DNA of 64,000 bases from Lasiosphaeris hirsuta (GCA_030549175.1 JAUKUA010000002.1:744001-808000), one strand, 5' to 3'. Positions 35,998-48,572 are shown, counted from the first letter of the stretch. The notes: generated from the letters alone by a model not told the origin. A program made the numbers and translations.

Positions 35998-37325
35998 TGT
36001 AACATAGGCCAGCCCACGAAGGTCTGGGGTGTGACAACCACAAGGTGAGATATCAAACGAAGAATCAGACTGTAAAGCTTTAACCTTTTCCTAACTCTCG
36101 ACTCAACCGTTCAGCGAACCACCCCGACAATTACTGTTGGTCAAGTTCAGAGCTTTCACACGACGAACTCAGGAAGTTGATCTTCGCAAGGCTAATAAGC
36201 ACAAGGTCCGATTCAGAGCTTTAGAACAGAACGGTAAGGGAGTTAACTGTCGTAATACAAAGTGGTGGAGAGCCAGGGAGAAGGAGGTTCAGGGAGATGG
36301 AATGATCCAACAGAAGATAAGACATAATATTTCATAGTTACAAGTCAGGAAAAGTAGAAGGGTTTATAAAGTTATATTACCTCTTAGCTTCACTAAAGTT
36401 TAGTTGATAATCTTTCTAGGTTTGTCCAAAGAGAACTAGAGAGCTTCTTCCTCTTAAGGATCCGTCGTAATATACTTATCTTACTTATAAAAGACTATGT
36501 ATAAGATATAAGAATACTAAAATACCTAAAGGATCCTCCTAGCCGTCCGTCGGTCCTAAATCTCCTTTCTAGCTACCCGTCTCTCATACCTTACAAATCA
36601 GCGGCTATAAGCTAAGTAAAGCCGGCCTATCACACGTCGGTCCATAGCCGGTATTAGTACTTATCTATATAGCTCTAGTGGTATAGTATTTATTACTATA
36701 GGTGTTCCTTCACGTCCTTAGTACTTACGTTAACTATAGTATTATTAAGTTAATCCCCCGGTCGGCTGTCATAGTAATAGTTCTCTTCGTAACTTATACG
36801 CGGAGGTTACGGCTACCTGTCACTACTAAAGCTAAACTCCGGAGAACGTCGGGTTTTAAGTCTTCTAAAGAAATGTTAGCGATAACGGGAAGGTCTATGA
36901 TTCGAAAGACTAGCTATAAAGTCCAGGCTAACTATGTAGGCTCTAACTACGATGTTAAGGTTAAATAGCTTGTCCATAACAAATCTAAAGTCTAATAACG
37001 TTACCTAGTATAGGTAAGGTCTGTTATATGGCTACTTTAGCTTATGAGTAGTTCTAGACATTTCGTCACGACCCGTAGGTACTTATAAGAATCCGTTAAC
37101 CTATGTGCCGGCTAAGTAGGCTACAAGCTACATATAAGATCATGTCTCGAGGTTAAGCTACATTATGGCCATCCTTTATGATAGTTCCTTTATTCACGTG
37201 ATCTATGACAAATGTTCATAGGTCAATAAGTATATACTTCTTATGTATGGTTCGTATTGTTAGTATAAGGCTCGGTCAAGGAGGTTAATAACCCTATTAA
37301 CTTAGGTAAGCTTATTAATATGACA
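35998..37325 (-). repeat. 3' LTR of element F
   Basis: TGTAACATAGG to TTAATATGACA on the plus strand, 1,328 bp. The first 300 bp (35998-36300) are nearly free of RIP, the rest heavily mutated. Confidence 0.94.
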
Positions 37326-40300
37326 CTATCTCCCCTCCTAAGAAGACTTACCTTAAGTCTTAAGGTTAATAACCCTAGGGTCCTTAGGCTTATGTAGGTA
37401 CTTAACGTGGAAGTCCTATAGTTCCTAAGTCTAATCCTTTTCTTCGGAATATCTATCCTATTTAACGAGATATTCTACTATCCTCTTCTTAATACGAGAA
37501 TTCATAATTTCCTCTATCATAAATTCCTCAGGATAAACATCTCCTACTTACTTTAGGACCTAAAGAAGGTCGGGAATCGGCTAAGAGCCGGTTCGGAAAG
37601 GTTTAATAAGAAAGATATAAAAAGTAAGATAAATTTTCTAACGCTTCGGAAGTTCGAGTTTCACGGCTATAAGAGATATTACCTTAGAGATTTTAAACGG
37701 GCTAAGTAGTTTTTTGTCTAGTTTCTTAGAAGGTCTCTTAGTCCTAATATTCTACGTGTTAAGTATTACTAGTTATTTTTCTTTAAAGGAGGATACTTCC
37801 GTTTACTTCCTATCTATATACTTCTTTATCCGTTCTTAAGATTCTTTGAGGGTTTCGTAAAGGTTCTCGTAGACTGTCGTTATCTAATGTACCATAATCT
37901 TACTATATAGGTTACGTACAGATTCGTTAGGTAGATTGTTTACGGCCGGATAGTATCTATAGTTTATATAGAAAGGAGAGTTACTAATAGAGGTTGATCT
38001 AGCGTTATTTTACGTGAATTTAGCTGTAGGTAATAAGATATCTTAGTTATTTATTTCGTAGTTAACAAAGACTCTTAGATAGGCCTTAATGTATTAGTTA
38101 AGACGTTTAGTTTAGTTATTTATCTTAGGGTAAAACGAGGTTAATATCTTTAGTTTAACTTTAACATATTTAAGGAAGTTATACCAAAGTCTTATGTTAA
38201 ACCGTAAGTCTCGATTAGAAATAATACTAGTAGGTATGTTATAATGTTTCTAACATTTATAGGTAAAGAGTAAGATTAAGTCTTCTATCTTTTTAACGTT
38301 ATTCTTTAAAAAAATAAAGTATGTCATTTTAATAAAAGTATTAATAATAACCTAGATAAAATTATATCCGTTAGAAAGAAGAAGGTCTATTATAAAGTCT
38401 ATTAAAATAAGCCTTTAGGGAAAATATTTCAGCTTAATAGGATGAAGTAGTCCGAAAGGAAGATAACGTCTTAGCTTATTACTTTAATACTTATGACAAA
38501 AGTATATAAAGTTAGTAACGTCCTTCTCGAAGTTTTGTTAGAACATATACCGTCTAATAAGCTCAACGGTCTTATCTATGCCTATATGGCCTACCACTTT
38601 GGTATCGTGTTTAGAGTAGATGATCTAGATTTTAAGTTCCTTATTATTAGAGATTTAAATATGATTTTTCATAAATAAGATTTTATCTTCGTTGGTTATG
38701 TTTTTTCTAAGGGAAACTAAGGCCTTCTAATACGTTTCGTCTATAGGAGTAGTAGTCTTGATTTACTTAAGGAATTCTTTATTTTACTTTAGTATTAGGA
38801 CGTTATAAAGACGTGCTTTTAAGAGTATAAATGTAGAAACTTCAAAGTATGAAAAATGTTCTTTGTTTAAAATAGAGGTTATCGGTTAGTTTTTATCTCT
38901 CCTTTCCAGAAGGTACTTCTTATGCCGTGAGAGAGTATCTACCTTGGCATTTTACATATTAAGACAGAAATTAATAACGAAATCAAAGGTAGTAAGCTAC
39001 TGAGCCTATCGGGCTTAGCGGCGATTAAGGACCTTGGTAGTCTAGAAGTATTCTAGATTACGGTAGTTTAAAAAGACTTCGATATGGTACTTAACTCTCT
39101 TAAAGTAATGTCTTTAACGTTAGAAGTAATTAACTATCGCTAGGAGTTCCTTGTCATAGATCTCATAGTTAATTTCCGTAGGGATTAGTTTTCTCAAGTA
39201 GAATATTATAGAATATATCTTACCGTTATCTTACTTCTATAATATTATTCTTCCTAGTATATAGTTTAATATATTAGGTTTGATAATAGGTAGTCTATTA
39301 AGGTCGAAATAGATTAAAATAAAAGCTTTAGTAAAGGCTTTTTTTAATACTTTAAATATTACGTTCATTTAGTTATTCTACGTCTAGGTTTTCTAGGTAA
39401 GGTTTATAGAATCAGTAAGTAACTTAGTAATATATAAGTAGCCCTTAATATAATACCTATAGAAGTTCGTAAATCTATTAAATTACTAAACTTCTTTTAC
39501 CGATTTCGGCTGTTCCTACGAAAGGATATATTCTATCTTATCCTTCGATATTACGATACCTTTATCACTAATAATATAGCCTAAGTATTTTAATTCCTTA
39601 ATATCTTATATATATTTAATAGGATTAATAACTAAGTTATACTTCTAAAGTTACTTAAGGACTTTAATAACAATTTTATCATATTTTTCTTTAGAACTTA
39701 TATAAATGAGAAGGTTATTAATATAAGACAAGAGGTCTTAATCGATAAGGTCTCGAAAGATATGATTTATTATATCTTAGAAGGTAGCGGAAGTATTAGT
39801 AAGGCCGAAGGACATTATGTTAAACTCGAAAAGACTATAATAGGTTTGGAACGTTATTTTCTACTTATAACCCTCCTTTATTCAAATCAGGTTAAAACCT
39901 AATTTCAAATCTATCTTTATAAAGATAACAGATTTAATAAGGATATCTTAGAGTTCGGTAATTAAAGATAGTAGGTAACGGTTCTTTACTATTCGTTCAT
40001 TAATCTTTCGATAATTAACTATAGAATAGAGGTTTTCTAGGTCCCTTGTAGCTACCTTTTCTAATGAGACTTCTTTATCTATAAAGAAAATAGGTGAAGA
40101 ATAAAGTAATTTTAATTTCCGTATCTTACCTTTTCTATACATCTAGTCTAGTTATTTACGAAGGATTTTCTTTTCTAAAAGTAACATAGGGTAAAGAGGT
40201 CTCTATAGAAGCTTTTCGTCTCTAATGATATTAATCACATAGTCCCAAGGCTAGTAGTCTAATAGCTGTTAAGTTACTTTAAGTAATATCAAAAGGACAA

Positions 40301-40906
40301 AGATCTTAAATCTTTTAAAAATGTTTTAAATATAAGATATCATAACATTTACGATAGAGCTTTTATTTCCTAAGATTATAAGGAAAGTACAGTTTTGATA
40401 ATAGTAGTCGGAATTAAAAGTTATTTTCGATATGTCAGGATCTTACAGATAGTCTAGCTAATACTATTATAACTACCAGTATAAAAAAAGGATATTACAT
40501 TTTATGTCGAGGGAAGAAATTTCGAATACGATACGAGAGAAGTATTCTACTTAGTATTATAAAACGATTTCCTTAGTATATTTCTTACCTGATTTAAGGT
40601 TGATAGTTCTATTGAAGGCTTCTAAGGGCTTTAGAATCATTTTATATATATAAGAAATGTTTTATTTTTTAACAAGGTCTTAACTTATAACTAGGCTAAA
40701 GGTACCAAGGTCTAAAAGTACTCAAAGAAAGATTTCCTTAGCTTCGTAATAAACGATAGTTATAGGAATAATCTTATGAGTACCGTAGTATAGTTCATAG
40801 CTTCGTTTAATCTTCTTATAAGAGAGTTCTATAGTAATATACTTTTTAGTAGAGGTTACGGTAAGTCGAGGTATGATTTTTGATACCACGAGTTTCGGAA
40901 TACCTA
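37326..40906 (-). pseudogene. pol: Element F pol, RIP-degraded
   Basis: Collinear with A pol. The RT box is Y-I-N-N (39714-39725). Protease near 40690-40730, RNase H about 38860-39330, integrase zinc module about 38480-38640, first integrase Asp region about 38400, chromodomain about 37340-37540. The frame ends in a TAG touching the LTR. Stops are TAA/TAG. Confidence 0.87.
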
Positions 40907-43318
40907 TTAAAAATCCGATGTATTTTTACTGTCGGATAGTTTAACAATACGAGGAAAGAGCTTGGGATAATCTTTTTCTGTCATTATAAAGACCTTAGCC
41001 TTTTTCGATAGTTAAGAAGAAGTATTCTCTTCTTTATCTCTTCCGTATTTAGTCTTAGCTCCGGAGATCTTTCTAAGTAACTTAGGAATATCTTTACTAT
41101 CTTCAGTTTTCTTACTATAATATTTAAGAGTATTATAGCCTTAACGTCCGTAATAGTAATATCTCTTACTTACCTTATATTTGTTAATTTCGGCTTGTTT
41201 TATTCTAACGACGGCTTCTTTATAGGTTTACTAGTACTTCGTCCGGGTAGATATCGAGAGGTTATTCTCCTTGTCCTGTTATTTCTACTTTAGACCTTTT
41301 TTAAGTTTTCCTTTTATGGATACTAGACCGGGACGGAAGCTAGAGATATTAAGTTCCTCTTAATGACTATCCTTCTTTAAACACTTCTTATTATTCGAAG
41401 TAGACTTTTCTTTTTCTTACTTAGTCTTATGATTAATTTCGTGGTTTTTCATTTTATCTTTATAAATTAAGCTAGTAATAATGATAACTTCGAGAAAGTC
41501 GATATCATTAGTAGGGAGATATCCTATATACAAATAGATTAAGTTTATTATAATGTCGGAGATAATATTAGTAACTAGTGATTATAAGGCCTAACCGCTA
41601 AGATTAATAATATGATTAAGTTCTTAAAACTTTATTATATACTTATTTATATCTCTGTCATAGGTTAAAGCTTTTATAACCTCGTAGTCCTTAGCTCTTT
41701 GTACTAAGTTATAGAAGTGTTCGACTATAGTAGTAACATAGTTATTTCATTGATTTATTAGGCTAAGCTTTTTAATCTAAGTCTCTCTTTTTTAATACCA
41801 TTCAAGGGTAGTACCTTTAATAAGAGTACTGACAAATCTTATTTTAGCTTTGTTATTAAGGAAACTTCGTTCATAAATATTAAAATACTCCTTAATAAAA
41901 CGTTACCATATCTTAAATTTACCCTTATCCTTTTTATTATATTTTTCGGGTTTTACCATGGTTACGGCAATACCCTAACCATAAGATTCCCAAATCATAT
42001 TAGTATTATTACGAATCAAGTCCTAGTTAATATAAATAAGGTCGAGAAGGATTATCATAAGGTCACGTAGGGATAAAGGGTTTCGGAAACCTAGACCTTA
42101 AGGTCCTAAAGGTCCTAAGAGATTAGGTAGGCCTTCTAGTAGTTTAGAGAGACCGGGAGGTAAACTTACACGATAGAGATTATCGTCAAAGTTATTATTA
42201 TTATCTAGAGAAGGTAATGTTCCTATCTTAATATAATAGGGAGGTAAGTTTCCTCTTATATTTCTACTTCTTATTTTAATATTAGAGTTTTATATACTAT
42301 TAACTTATTTTTAGGCCCATACTAAGATTTCTTAGATAGCCCTTCTTTAGAGGTTACGGTCTAAGAAGGAGTCTTTATTCTAGTCGAAGTATTATATAAA
42401 GGTTAATTTTTTAAACGGTTATAACAGCCGTCATAAAGGTTTAACAAATAAGGTTTTTTATAAACGTATCATAGCTTTTTAGATAATCTATTCCTTGTCA
42501 TAAGACTCTACTCGTATTAACCTTAATATAAGAGTTTCTTTAACGAGGTTATTAAAGTAGGCTTTGAACTGTTCAAATAGTTCTTAGTTCTTCGGAGTCT
42601 ATGATACTCCTAGTTGTTAAAATACCATAAGGGAATTAAGCTAGCTTTAAGCCGTAATAAACTAATAGCTAAATTCTATATTATAATAATCTTATCGAGC
42701 TTACTTTTTCTCTTAAATATAGAGGAGTTTCTTAACTCTGATAAGTTCAGTATATTATTCTTAGGTCTACGTTTCTTATTTTCAGATTTGTTATACTTAA
42801 CGTAACTTTTGTCTAGTAATTTTTTTACGGAGGGCTTTAGTACGTATAACAACGAGATTAAGAGATTTTTCACGTTAGGCCGTTTAGGTAGCGAACTAGG
42901 CTAACTTTTAGTTAACCTTAATACCGAAGGTAGTATAAGAGACTTCTAATTTCTACCGAGTACTTTTAAGGACGTATTAATTTGTCTTGATATGTTATAT
43001 TATCGACTAGTAATCGGTAATCAAGGTAATAAATGTAGAAATGAGTATATCGAGCTTTTTCTTATCTTTACATATATTACTAATAAAGAAGTAAAGTTCC
43101 TTATAAGCTTTAGTAACTTGATTATAAAGATAAATAAACTATTAAAGTAGTTTAGTAAGGGTTTCGGAGCTCGATAGGAATGTGGGAAACTTCTTGATAG
43201 TTTGTATTTCTATCTCGGGAGGTTTCTAGATCATGAGGTCGGTTTTAAGGTTATGTTCGGTTTCCCGACTCCGGAACGCGGCTAAATATGATATAAGATT
43301 ACCGGCTATTATAAATGA
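40907..43318 (-). pseudogene. gag: Element F gag, RIP-degraded
   Basis: 2,412 nt, exactly the length of A gag (804 codons), ending in GAT-TTT-TAA (40907-40909). The zinc knuckle region is near 41120-41165 and the Asn/Asp/Ser run near 42180-42210. No ATG is preserved at the expected start. Confidence 0.78.
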
Positions 43319-43349
43319 AGTAGCAGGTAAAAAGGTTATTTTCGGATAA

Positions 43350-43361
43350 AGAAAGATTATC
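43350..43361 (-). other. Primer binding site of F
   Basis: GATAATCTTTCT on the minus strand next to the 5' LTR, identical to A, B, D and E. Confidence 0.55.
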
Positions 43362-44689
43362 TATAACATAGGCTAGCCTACGAAGGTCTAGGATATAACA
43401 ACCATAAGATAAGATATCAAATGAAAAATCAGACTATAGAGCTTTAACCTTTTTCTAACTCTCGACTTAACCGTTTAACGAACCACTCCGACAATTACTA
43501 TTAGTCTAGTTTAGAGCTTTCACACGACAAACTTAGAGAGTTAATCTTTACAAGGCTAATAAGTATAAGGTCCGATTCAAAGCTTTAGAATAAAATAGTG
43601 AGAGAGTTAACTATCGTAATATAAAGTAGTAAAGAGCCAGGGAGAAGGAGGTTCAGGGAGATAAAATGATTTAATAGAAGATAAGACATAATACTTCGTA
43701 GTTACAAGTCAGAAGAAGTAAAAAGGTTCATAAGGTTATATTACCTCTTAGCTTCACTAAAGTTCAGCTGATAATCTTTCTAAGTTTGTCTAAAGAGAAC
43801 TAGGAAGCTTCTTTCTCTCGAGGATCTATCATAGTATACCTGTCCTACTTATAGAAGGCTATATACAAGATATAAGGATACTAAAATACCTAAAGGATTC
43901 TTCTAGCTACCCGTCGGTTCCGAATCTCCTTTCTAGCCGCCTATCTCTTATACCCTATAAATCAGTAGCTACAAGCTAAGTGAAGCCGGCCTATTATGTG
44001 TCGGTCCATAGCCGGTATTAGTACTTATCCATATAGCTCTAGTGGCATGGTGTCTATTACTATAGATATTCCTTCACGTCCTTAGTACTTACGTTAGCTA
44101 CAGCGCTGTTAGGTTGATCCCCCGGTCGGCTGTCATAGTAACGGTTTCCTTCGTGACTTATATGTAGGGGTCACGGCTACCTATCACTACTGAAGCTAGA
44201 CTCCGGAGAACGTCGGGTTCTAAGTCTTCCAAAGGAATGTTAGCGATAGTAGGGAGGTCTATGATTCGAAAGACCAGCTACAGAGTCCGGGCTGACTGTG
44301 TAGGCTCTGACCACGATACTAAGGTTGAATGGCTTGTCTATGACAAATCTAAAGTCTGATAACGTTACCTAGCATAGGTAAGGTCCATTATACGGCTGCT
44401 CTGGCTTGTGAGTAGTTCTAGGTATTCTATCGTGACCCGTAGGTACTCATAAGAATCCGCTGACCTACGTGCCGGCTGAGTAGGCCACAAGCCACGTATA
44501 GGATCATGTCCCGAGGTTGAGCCACGTTGTAGCCATCCTTTGTGATAGTTCCCTTATTCACGTGATCTATGACGGATGTTCGTGGGTCAATAGGTATGTG
44601 CTTCTTATGTGTAGTTCGTACCGTTAGTGTAAGGCTTGGTTAAGGAGGTTAGTGACCCTGTTGACCTAGGTAAGCTTACCAGTGTGACA
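43362..44689 (-). repeat. 5' LTR of element F
   Basis: TATAACATAGG (RIP form) to CCAGTGTGACA on the plus strand, 1,328 bp, matching 35998-37325. Followed by the TTAAG duplicate at 44690-44694. Confidence 0.94.
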
Positions 44690-46505
44690 TTAAGGGATTT
44701 TTTACGTTAGGCCGTTTAAGTAGTAAATTAGGCTAATTTTTAGTTGACCTCAATACTAAAGGTAGTATAAGATACTTCTAGTTCTTACTAAGTACTTTCG
44801 AGGACGTATTAATTCATCTTAATATACTATATCATTAATTAATAGTTAGTAACTAAGTTAGTAAATGTTAAAGTAAGGGAATTAAGCCTTTTTTTATCTT
44901 TATATATATTACCTACGAAAGAATATAACTCCTTATAGGCTTTAACGACTTAATTATAAAAATTAATAAACTATTGAGGTAATTTAGAGATGATTTAAAA
45001 GCTTGATAAGAGTATAGGAAACCGCTTAATAGTCTTGATTTCTATCTCGGGAGGTTCCTAAATTATAAGGTCGGTTTTGAAAATAGGTTTAGGTTTCTTA
45101 CTCCGGATTACGGCTACGTATGATAAAGGGTTACCGGCTATCGTGTTAATGTGATAATAAGTAATGGATTTGTTCGTAAATAAGAAAGATTATCTATGAC
45201 ATAGGCTAGCCTACGAAGGTCTAGGGTATAATAGCCATAAGATAAGATATTAAATAAAGAATTAATCTATAAAGCTTTAACCTTTTTTTAACTCTTAACT
45301 TAACCGTTTAACGAACTACCCCGATAATTACTATTAGTCTAGTTCAAAGCTTTCACACGATAAACTTAGAAACTTAATCTTCACAAGGCTAATAAGTATA
45401 AAGTCTGATTTAGAGGTTTAGAATAGAACGGAAAGGGAGTTAACTATCATAATATAAAGTAGTAAAGAGCTAGGGAGAAAGAGGTTCAAGGAGATGGAAT
45501 GATCTAACAAAAGATAAGACATAATACTTCGTAGTTACAAGTCAGGAGAAACAGAATGGTTTACAAAGTTATATTACCTCTCAGCTTCACTAAAGTTCAG
45601 TTGATAATCTTTCTAGGTTTGTCTAAAGAGAACTAGGGAGCTTCTTCCCCTCGAGGATCTATCACGGCATACCTGTTCTTTTATAGAAGGCTATATATAA
45701 GATATAAGGATACTAAAATATCCGAAGGATCCTCCTAGCCGTCCGTCGGTCCCAAATCCCCTTTTTAGCTGTCCGTCTCTCGTGCCTTACAAATCAGCGG
45801 CTATAAGCTAAGTAAAGCCGGCTTATCACACGTTAATCCGCGGCCGGTATTAGTACTTATCTATACAGCTCTAGCGGCAAGGTGTCTATCGCTATAGGTA
45901 TTCCTTCACGTTCTTAGTACTTTCGTTAGCTACAGTGCTATTAGGTCGATCCTATATCAGCTGTCACAGTAACAATTCCCTTCATGACTTACACGTAAAG
46001 GTTACGGCTACCTATTACTACTGAAGCTAGACTCCGGAGAACATCGGGTTCTAGGTCTTCTAAAGGAATGTCAGTGATAACGGGAAGGTCTATGATTTGA
46101 AAGACTAGCTATAGGGTCCGGGCTGGCTATATAGGCCCTGATTACGATACTGAGGTTAAATGGCTTGTCTATAACAAATCTGAAGTCTAATGACATTACC
46201 TAGTACGAGTAAGATCCGTTGTATGGCTATTCTAGCTTGTGAGTAGTTCTAGGTATCCCATCGTGACCCGTGGTCGTACGTGAGGATCCATTTAACCTGT
46301 GTGTGGGCCGAATAAGCCACTGACCACACGTGGGATCATGTCCCGAGGTTGAGCCACGTTGTGGCTATCCTCTTTGTGATAGTTCCCTTCTCCACGTGAT
46401 CTGTAGGTTAATGGGTGTGTGTTTGTATGGTTCGTGCCGTTGGTGTAAGACTCGGTCAAGGAGGTCAGTAACCTTGTTGACCTAGGTGAGCCTACCAGTG
46501 TGACA
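44690..46505 (-). mobile_element. Element E, gag 5' end, PBS and 5' LTR
   Basis: This continues E after the F insertion: the N-terminal gag codons (to about 45151), the PBS (45183-45194, GATAATCTTTCT on the minus strand) and the 5' LTR (45195-46505). The next five bases, TTATC, match the expected RT sequence of G, so E had inserted into G. The left duplicate is lost with the rest of E. Confidence 0.88.
45195..46505 (-). repeat. 5' LTR of element E, short variant
   Basis: A 1,311-bp LTR from TATGACATAGG to CCAGTGTGACA. It lacks about 15 bp near 46400 that other copies carry between the GATC-like site and the GGTTAATGGG run. The truncated LTR at 46899 has a similar gap, so both may be one subfamily. 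Confidence 0.9.
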
Positions 46506-46898
46506 TTATCTTCTTTATAGATAAGGATATATTACTAGAAAAGGTAGCTACTAAGGACCCGGAGAACCTCCGACCTATAGTTAACTACCAAAAGATTAAC
46601 GAACAAACTATTAAGAACCGTTACCTATTATCCCTTATCATAAAACTCCAAAAGCCTCTCATAAGATCTATTATCTTTATAAAAATAAACTTAAAATCAA
46701 GCTTTAACTTAATTCGGATGAAGGAAGGTTATAAGTAGAAAACAGCGTTTCAAACCTGTTATAGTCTCTTTAAGTTTAATGTAATATCTTTTAGCCTTAC
46801 TAATGTTCCTACTACCTTCTAAGGTATGATAAATCATATCTTTTAAAATCTCATCGATTAAGGCCTTCTATCTTACATTAACGACCTTCTTATCTATG
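46506..46898 (+). pseudogene. pol: Element G: reverse transcriptase fragment
   Basis: 393 bp of plus-strand pol, collinear with A 5820-6205. It opens with the IDKD-like segment and the P-E-N-L-R-P-I-V-N-Y motif, includes F-K-F-N-V, and ends just after the catalytic box Y-I-N-D (46874-46885). It has few stops. It is bounded by the LTR of E on the left and a truncated LTR on the right, both inserted into it. It is probably the oldest layer in this stack. The rest of the element is not in the window. Confidence 0.85.
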
Positions 46899-47132
46899 TG
46901 TCACACTGGTAGGCTTACCTAGGTTAACAGGGTCACTGACCTCCTTGACCGAGCTACACCACCGGCACGTACCACACACCTACACAACACCCATTGACCC
47001 ACGGATTAACGTGGAGAAGGGAGACTATCACAGAGGATGGCCACAACGTGGCTCAACCTCGGGACACGATCCCACGTGTAGCTAATGGCCTATTCAGCCG
47101 GCACACAGGTCAGCGGATTCCCCTAAGTGCCT
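46899..47132 (+). repeat. Truncated family LTR, almost free of RIP
   Basis: Starts TGTCACACTGG in RT fragment G after CTATG. It aligns with the first ~250 bp of family LTRs and then breaks off near AAGTGCCT. It keeps CpA/TpG sites that other copies lost, and the 29-bp nested palindrome is clear. The rest of the LTR and any element attached are missing, so either the element was deleted or this is a rearrangement breakpoint. Confidence 0.85.
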
Positions 47133-47143
47133 GCTACGGTCAA

Positions 47144-47180
47144 AAGGACCGCTTGTGTAAGCGTTACTTTGGTGGTCCTT
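47144..47180. repeat. Interrupted inverted repeat
   Basis: AAGGACC at 47144-47150 and GGTCCTT at 47174-47180 are reverse complements. Between them, CGCTT-GTGT-AAGCG forms a second small hairpin. It lies at the breakpoint of the truncated LTR. Confidence 0.5.
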
Positions 47181-47263
47181 CACATGAACACTGACATGAC
47201 ATATTGTATGGTGGTGTAAATAATTTGTAAAGGATAGCCCGTTGGCAATTAGTCTAGAGGGCA

Positions 47264-47284
47264 CGCTGCCATTATATGGCAGCG
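47264..47284. repeat. Inverted repeat, 9-bp arms
   Basis: CGCTGCCAT and ATGGCAGCG flank a 3-bp spacer (TAT). The arms are perfect. Confidence 0.7.
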
Positions 47285-47288
47285 TACC

Positions 47289-47312
47289 CCCTGTGCTCAA
47301 TTGAGCGCAGGG
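47289..47312. repeat. 24-bp palindrome
   Basis: CCCTGTGCTCAA and TTGAGCGCAGGG pair at all positions but one (T opposite G). It lies 4 bp from the previous inverted repeat, which suggests a paired structural or binding site. Confidence 0.7.
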
Positions 47313-47511
47313 ACTACACACAATAGACTAACCTATCTAGGCTATCTACATTTTTCCACGTAACATGTACCCGGAGTAAAGAATAAAGAAAAGGGCGTCC
47401 TCGCCATCGTCCTCCGCTCTCTTGAACTATAAGAAAAGTACCAATTACCCCCAGCCCTTTCGTACACCGTTGCCATGCTTAGATCACCCCATTCCTTATA
47501 CTCATACCCCT

Positions 47512-48572
47512 CTAGTCCACAGTGTCGAAAAGCGTCTTCCGCTTAGTCGTCTTAGGAGACGACTTCTTAACGGTAAGCTTCTTACGACCGATACCTTTAG
47601 TAGGGGTCTCTTAAGCAGGAGAAAAGGCTACCGACTTACTACGTGTACTAACCTTAGAAGCGTCAATGCCGAACAGGTCAGCAAGGGTACTATGCTTGTT
47701 CTACTTCTTAGGTAGAGTACCCATAGCTATGATTTCGCTCTAGGTATCCTTAGTAGGGCACTTACGTAAGGTACCGAGGGTCATAACAGGTATAGGGGTA
47801 CTTAAACGAGTAGTCGAGGTGGCCGTGGGTCACGTAGCTAATGGTTACTTAATGGCCTTGTCAAGCTTTGTCAGGTCCTTTTGAAGATCTTAGACCTAGT
47901 TATTAAATACTTTAGTTTTCGGACTAACCTTATTCATACAGCCTGTTAGAACATTGACTTACTCCTTGATAGCACGCTTATCGAGGCTATTTATCGTCAT
48001 TCTCTTTATAGCTTAAAAAGCTTCACGGACCTTATCGTAACTTAGAAGCTCCTTAATCTTATTCTTAAGGGTATTGATCTTACTCTTAAGGTACTTCTAG
48101 AGATTATATATGTTAACAAGTATACTAGCTATGGAAGACGTATAGACTACTTTAGCCTCCTTAAGCTTTATAGTCTTGTTAACGAGCTGGTACTTAAGGC
48201 GTTGGAACTACATACGCTAGTGTTAGTTTGTACCGGTGATAAGGGCGTTCGTTTAGTTGGCCTAAGTATAAACTTACATAAGGTCGAGGTAATTAAGGTA
48301 GATAAGGACTAAAGATAGCTTCTCGTTTAAAGTAGCCATAGGGTAATAATAAATGGTTACAAAGATAAATACCTTTAAAGGTAAGTAATTATCATTGATA
48401 CCCTACTTATTATATGTTACCTTAGCCTTATTTAGTAACTTCTTTAACTAGTATATATGTAGGTTATTAACTAGACCTTAGTTCTTAGTAGCCGACTTTG
48501 ATCCTTTAGTAAAGATATCCTTAATCTCTTCATTTACTATAAAGAGAAACTTTAGATCGTCGATTATAAAAG
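47512..48572 (-). pseudogene. Frame J, C-terminal part, product not recognised
   Basis: The minus-strand frame continues from 57295 after removal of element H. It runs about 354 codons to a TAG at 47512-47514, which lies in RIP-free DNA and is probably genuine. The implied protein is Lys-, Leu- and Gln-rich with heptad-like segments (48000-48200) and ends in a basic Ser/Thr/Lys-rich tail (47530-47640). All earlier stops are TAA/TAG at Gln-compatible sites, spread through the segment. No domain is recognised. It is in the same orientation as K pol and downstream of it. It could be an extra ORF of K, the gag of another element, or a host gene. Confidence 0.5.

Larger units (their letters stand above)
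35998..44689 (-). mobile_element. Element F: full-length chromovirus nested in E
   Basis: An 8,692-bp element with two 1,328-bp LTRs, a 6,036-bp internal region and a perfect TTAAG target duplication. It is in the same orientation as its host E and sits in E's gag. RIP has removed all long open frames. F is younger than E by nesting. Confidence 0.96.
47133..47511. other. RIP-spared spacer with palindromes
   Basis: 379 bp of balanced composition with many CpA/TpG sites, unlike its surroundings. It contains a hairpin-like unit (47144-47180), a 9-bp-arm inverted repeat (47264-47284) and a 24-bp near-perfect palindrome (47289-47312). There is no LTR-family homology. It lies directly 3' of the J frame (minus strand), so it could be its 3' untranslated region, part of an LTR, or unique host DNA. 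Confidence 0.5.

Noticed and set aside
47094..47321. 75-codon minus-strand frame
   Set aside because: Crosses the LTR breakpoint and both palindromes; no protein-like composition and no conservation evidence.
47422..47715. 97-codon plus-strand frame
   Set aside because: Antisense to the basic tail of J and its 3' flank. The minus strand has the longer consistent frame.
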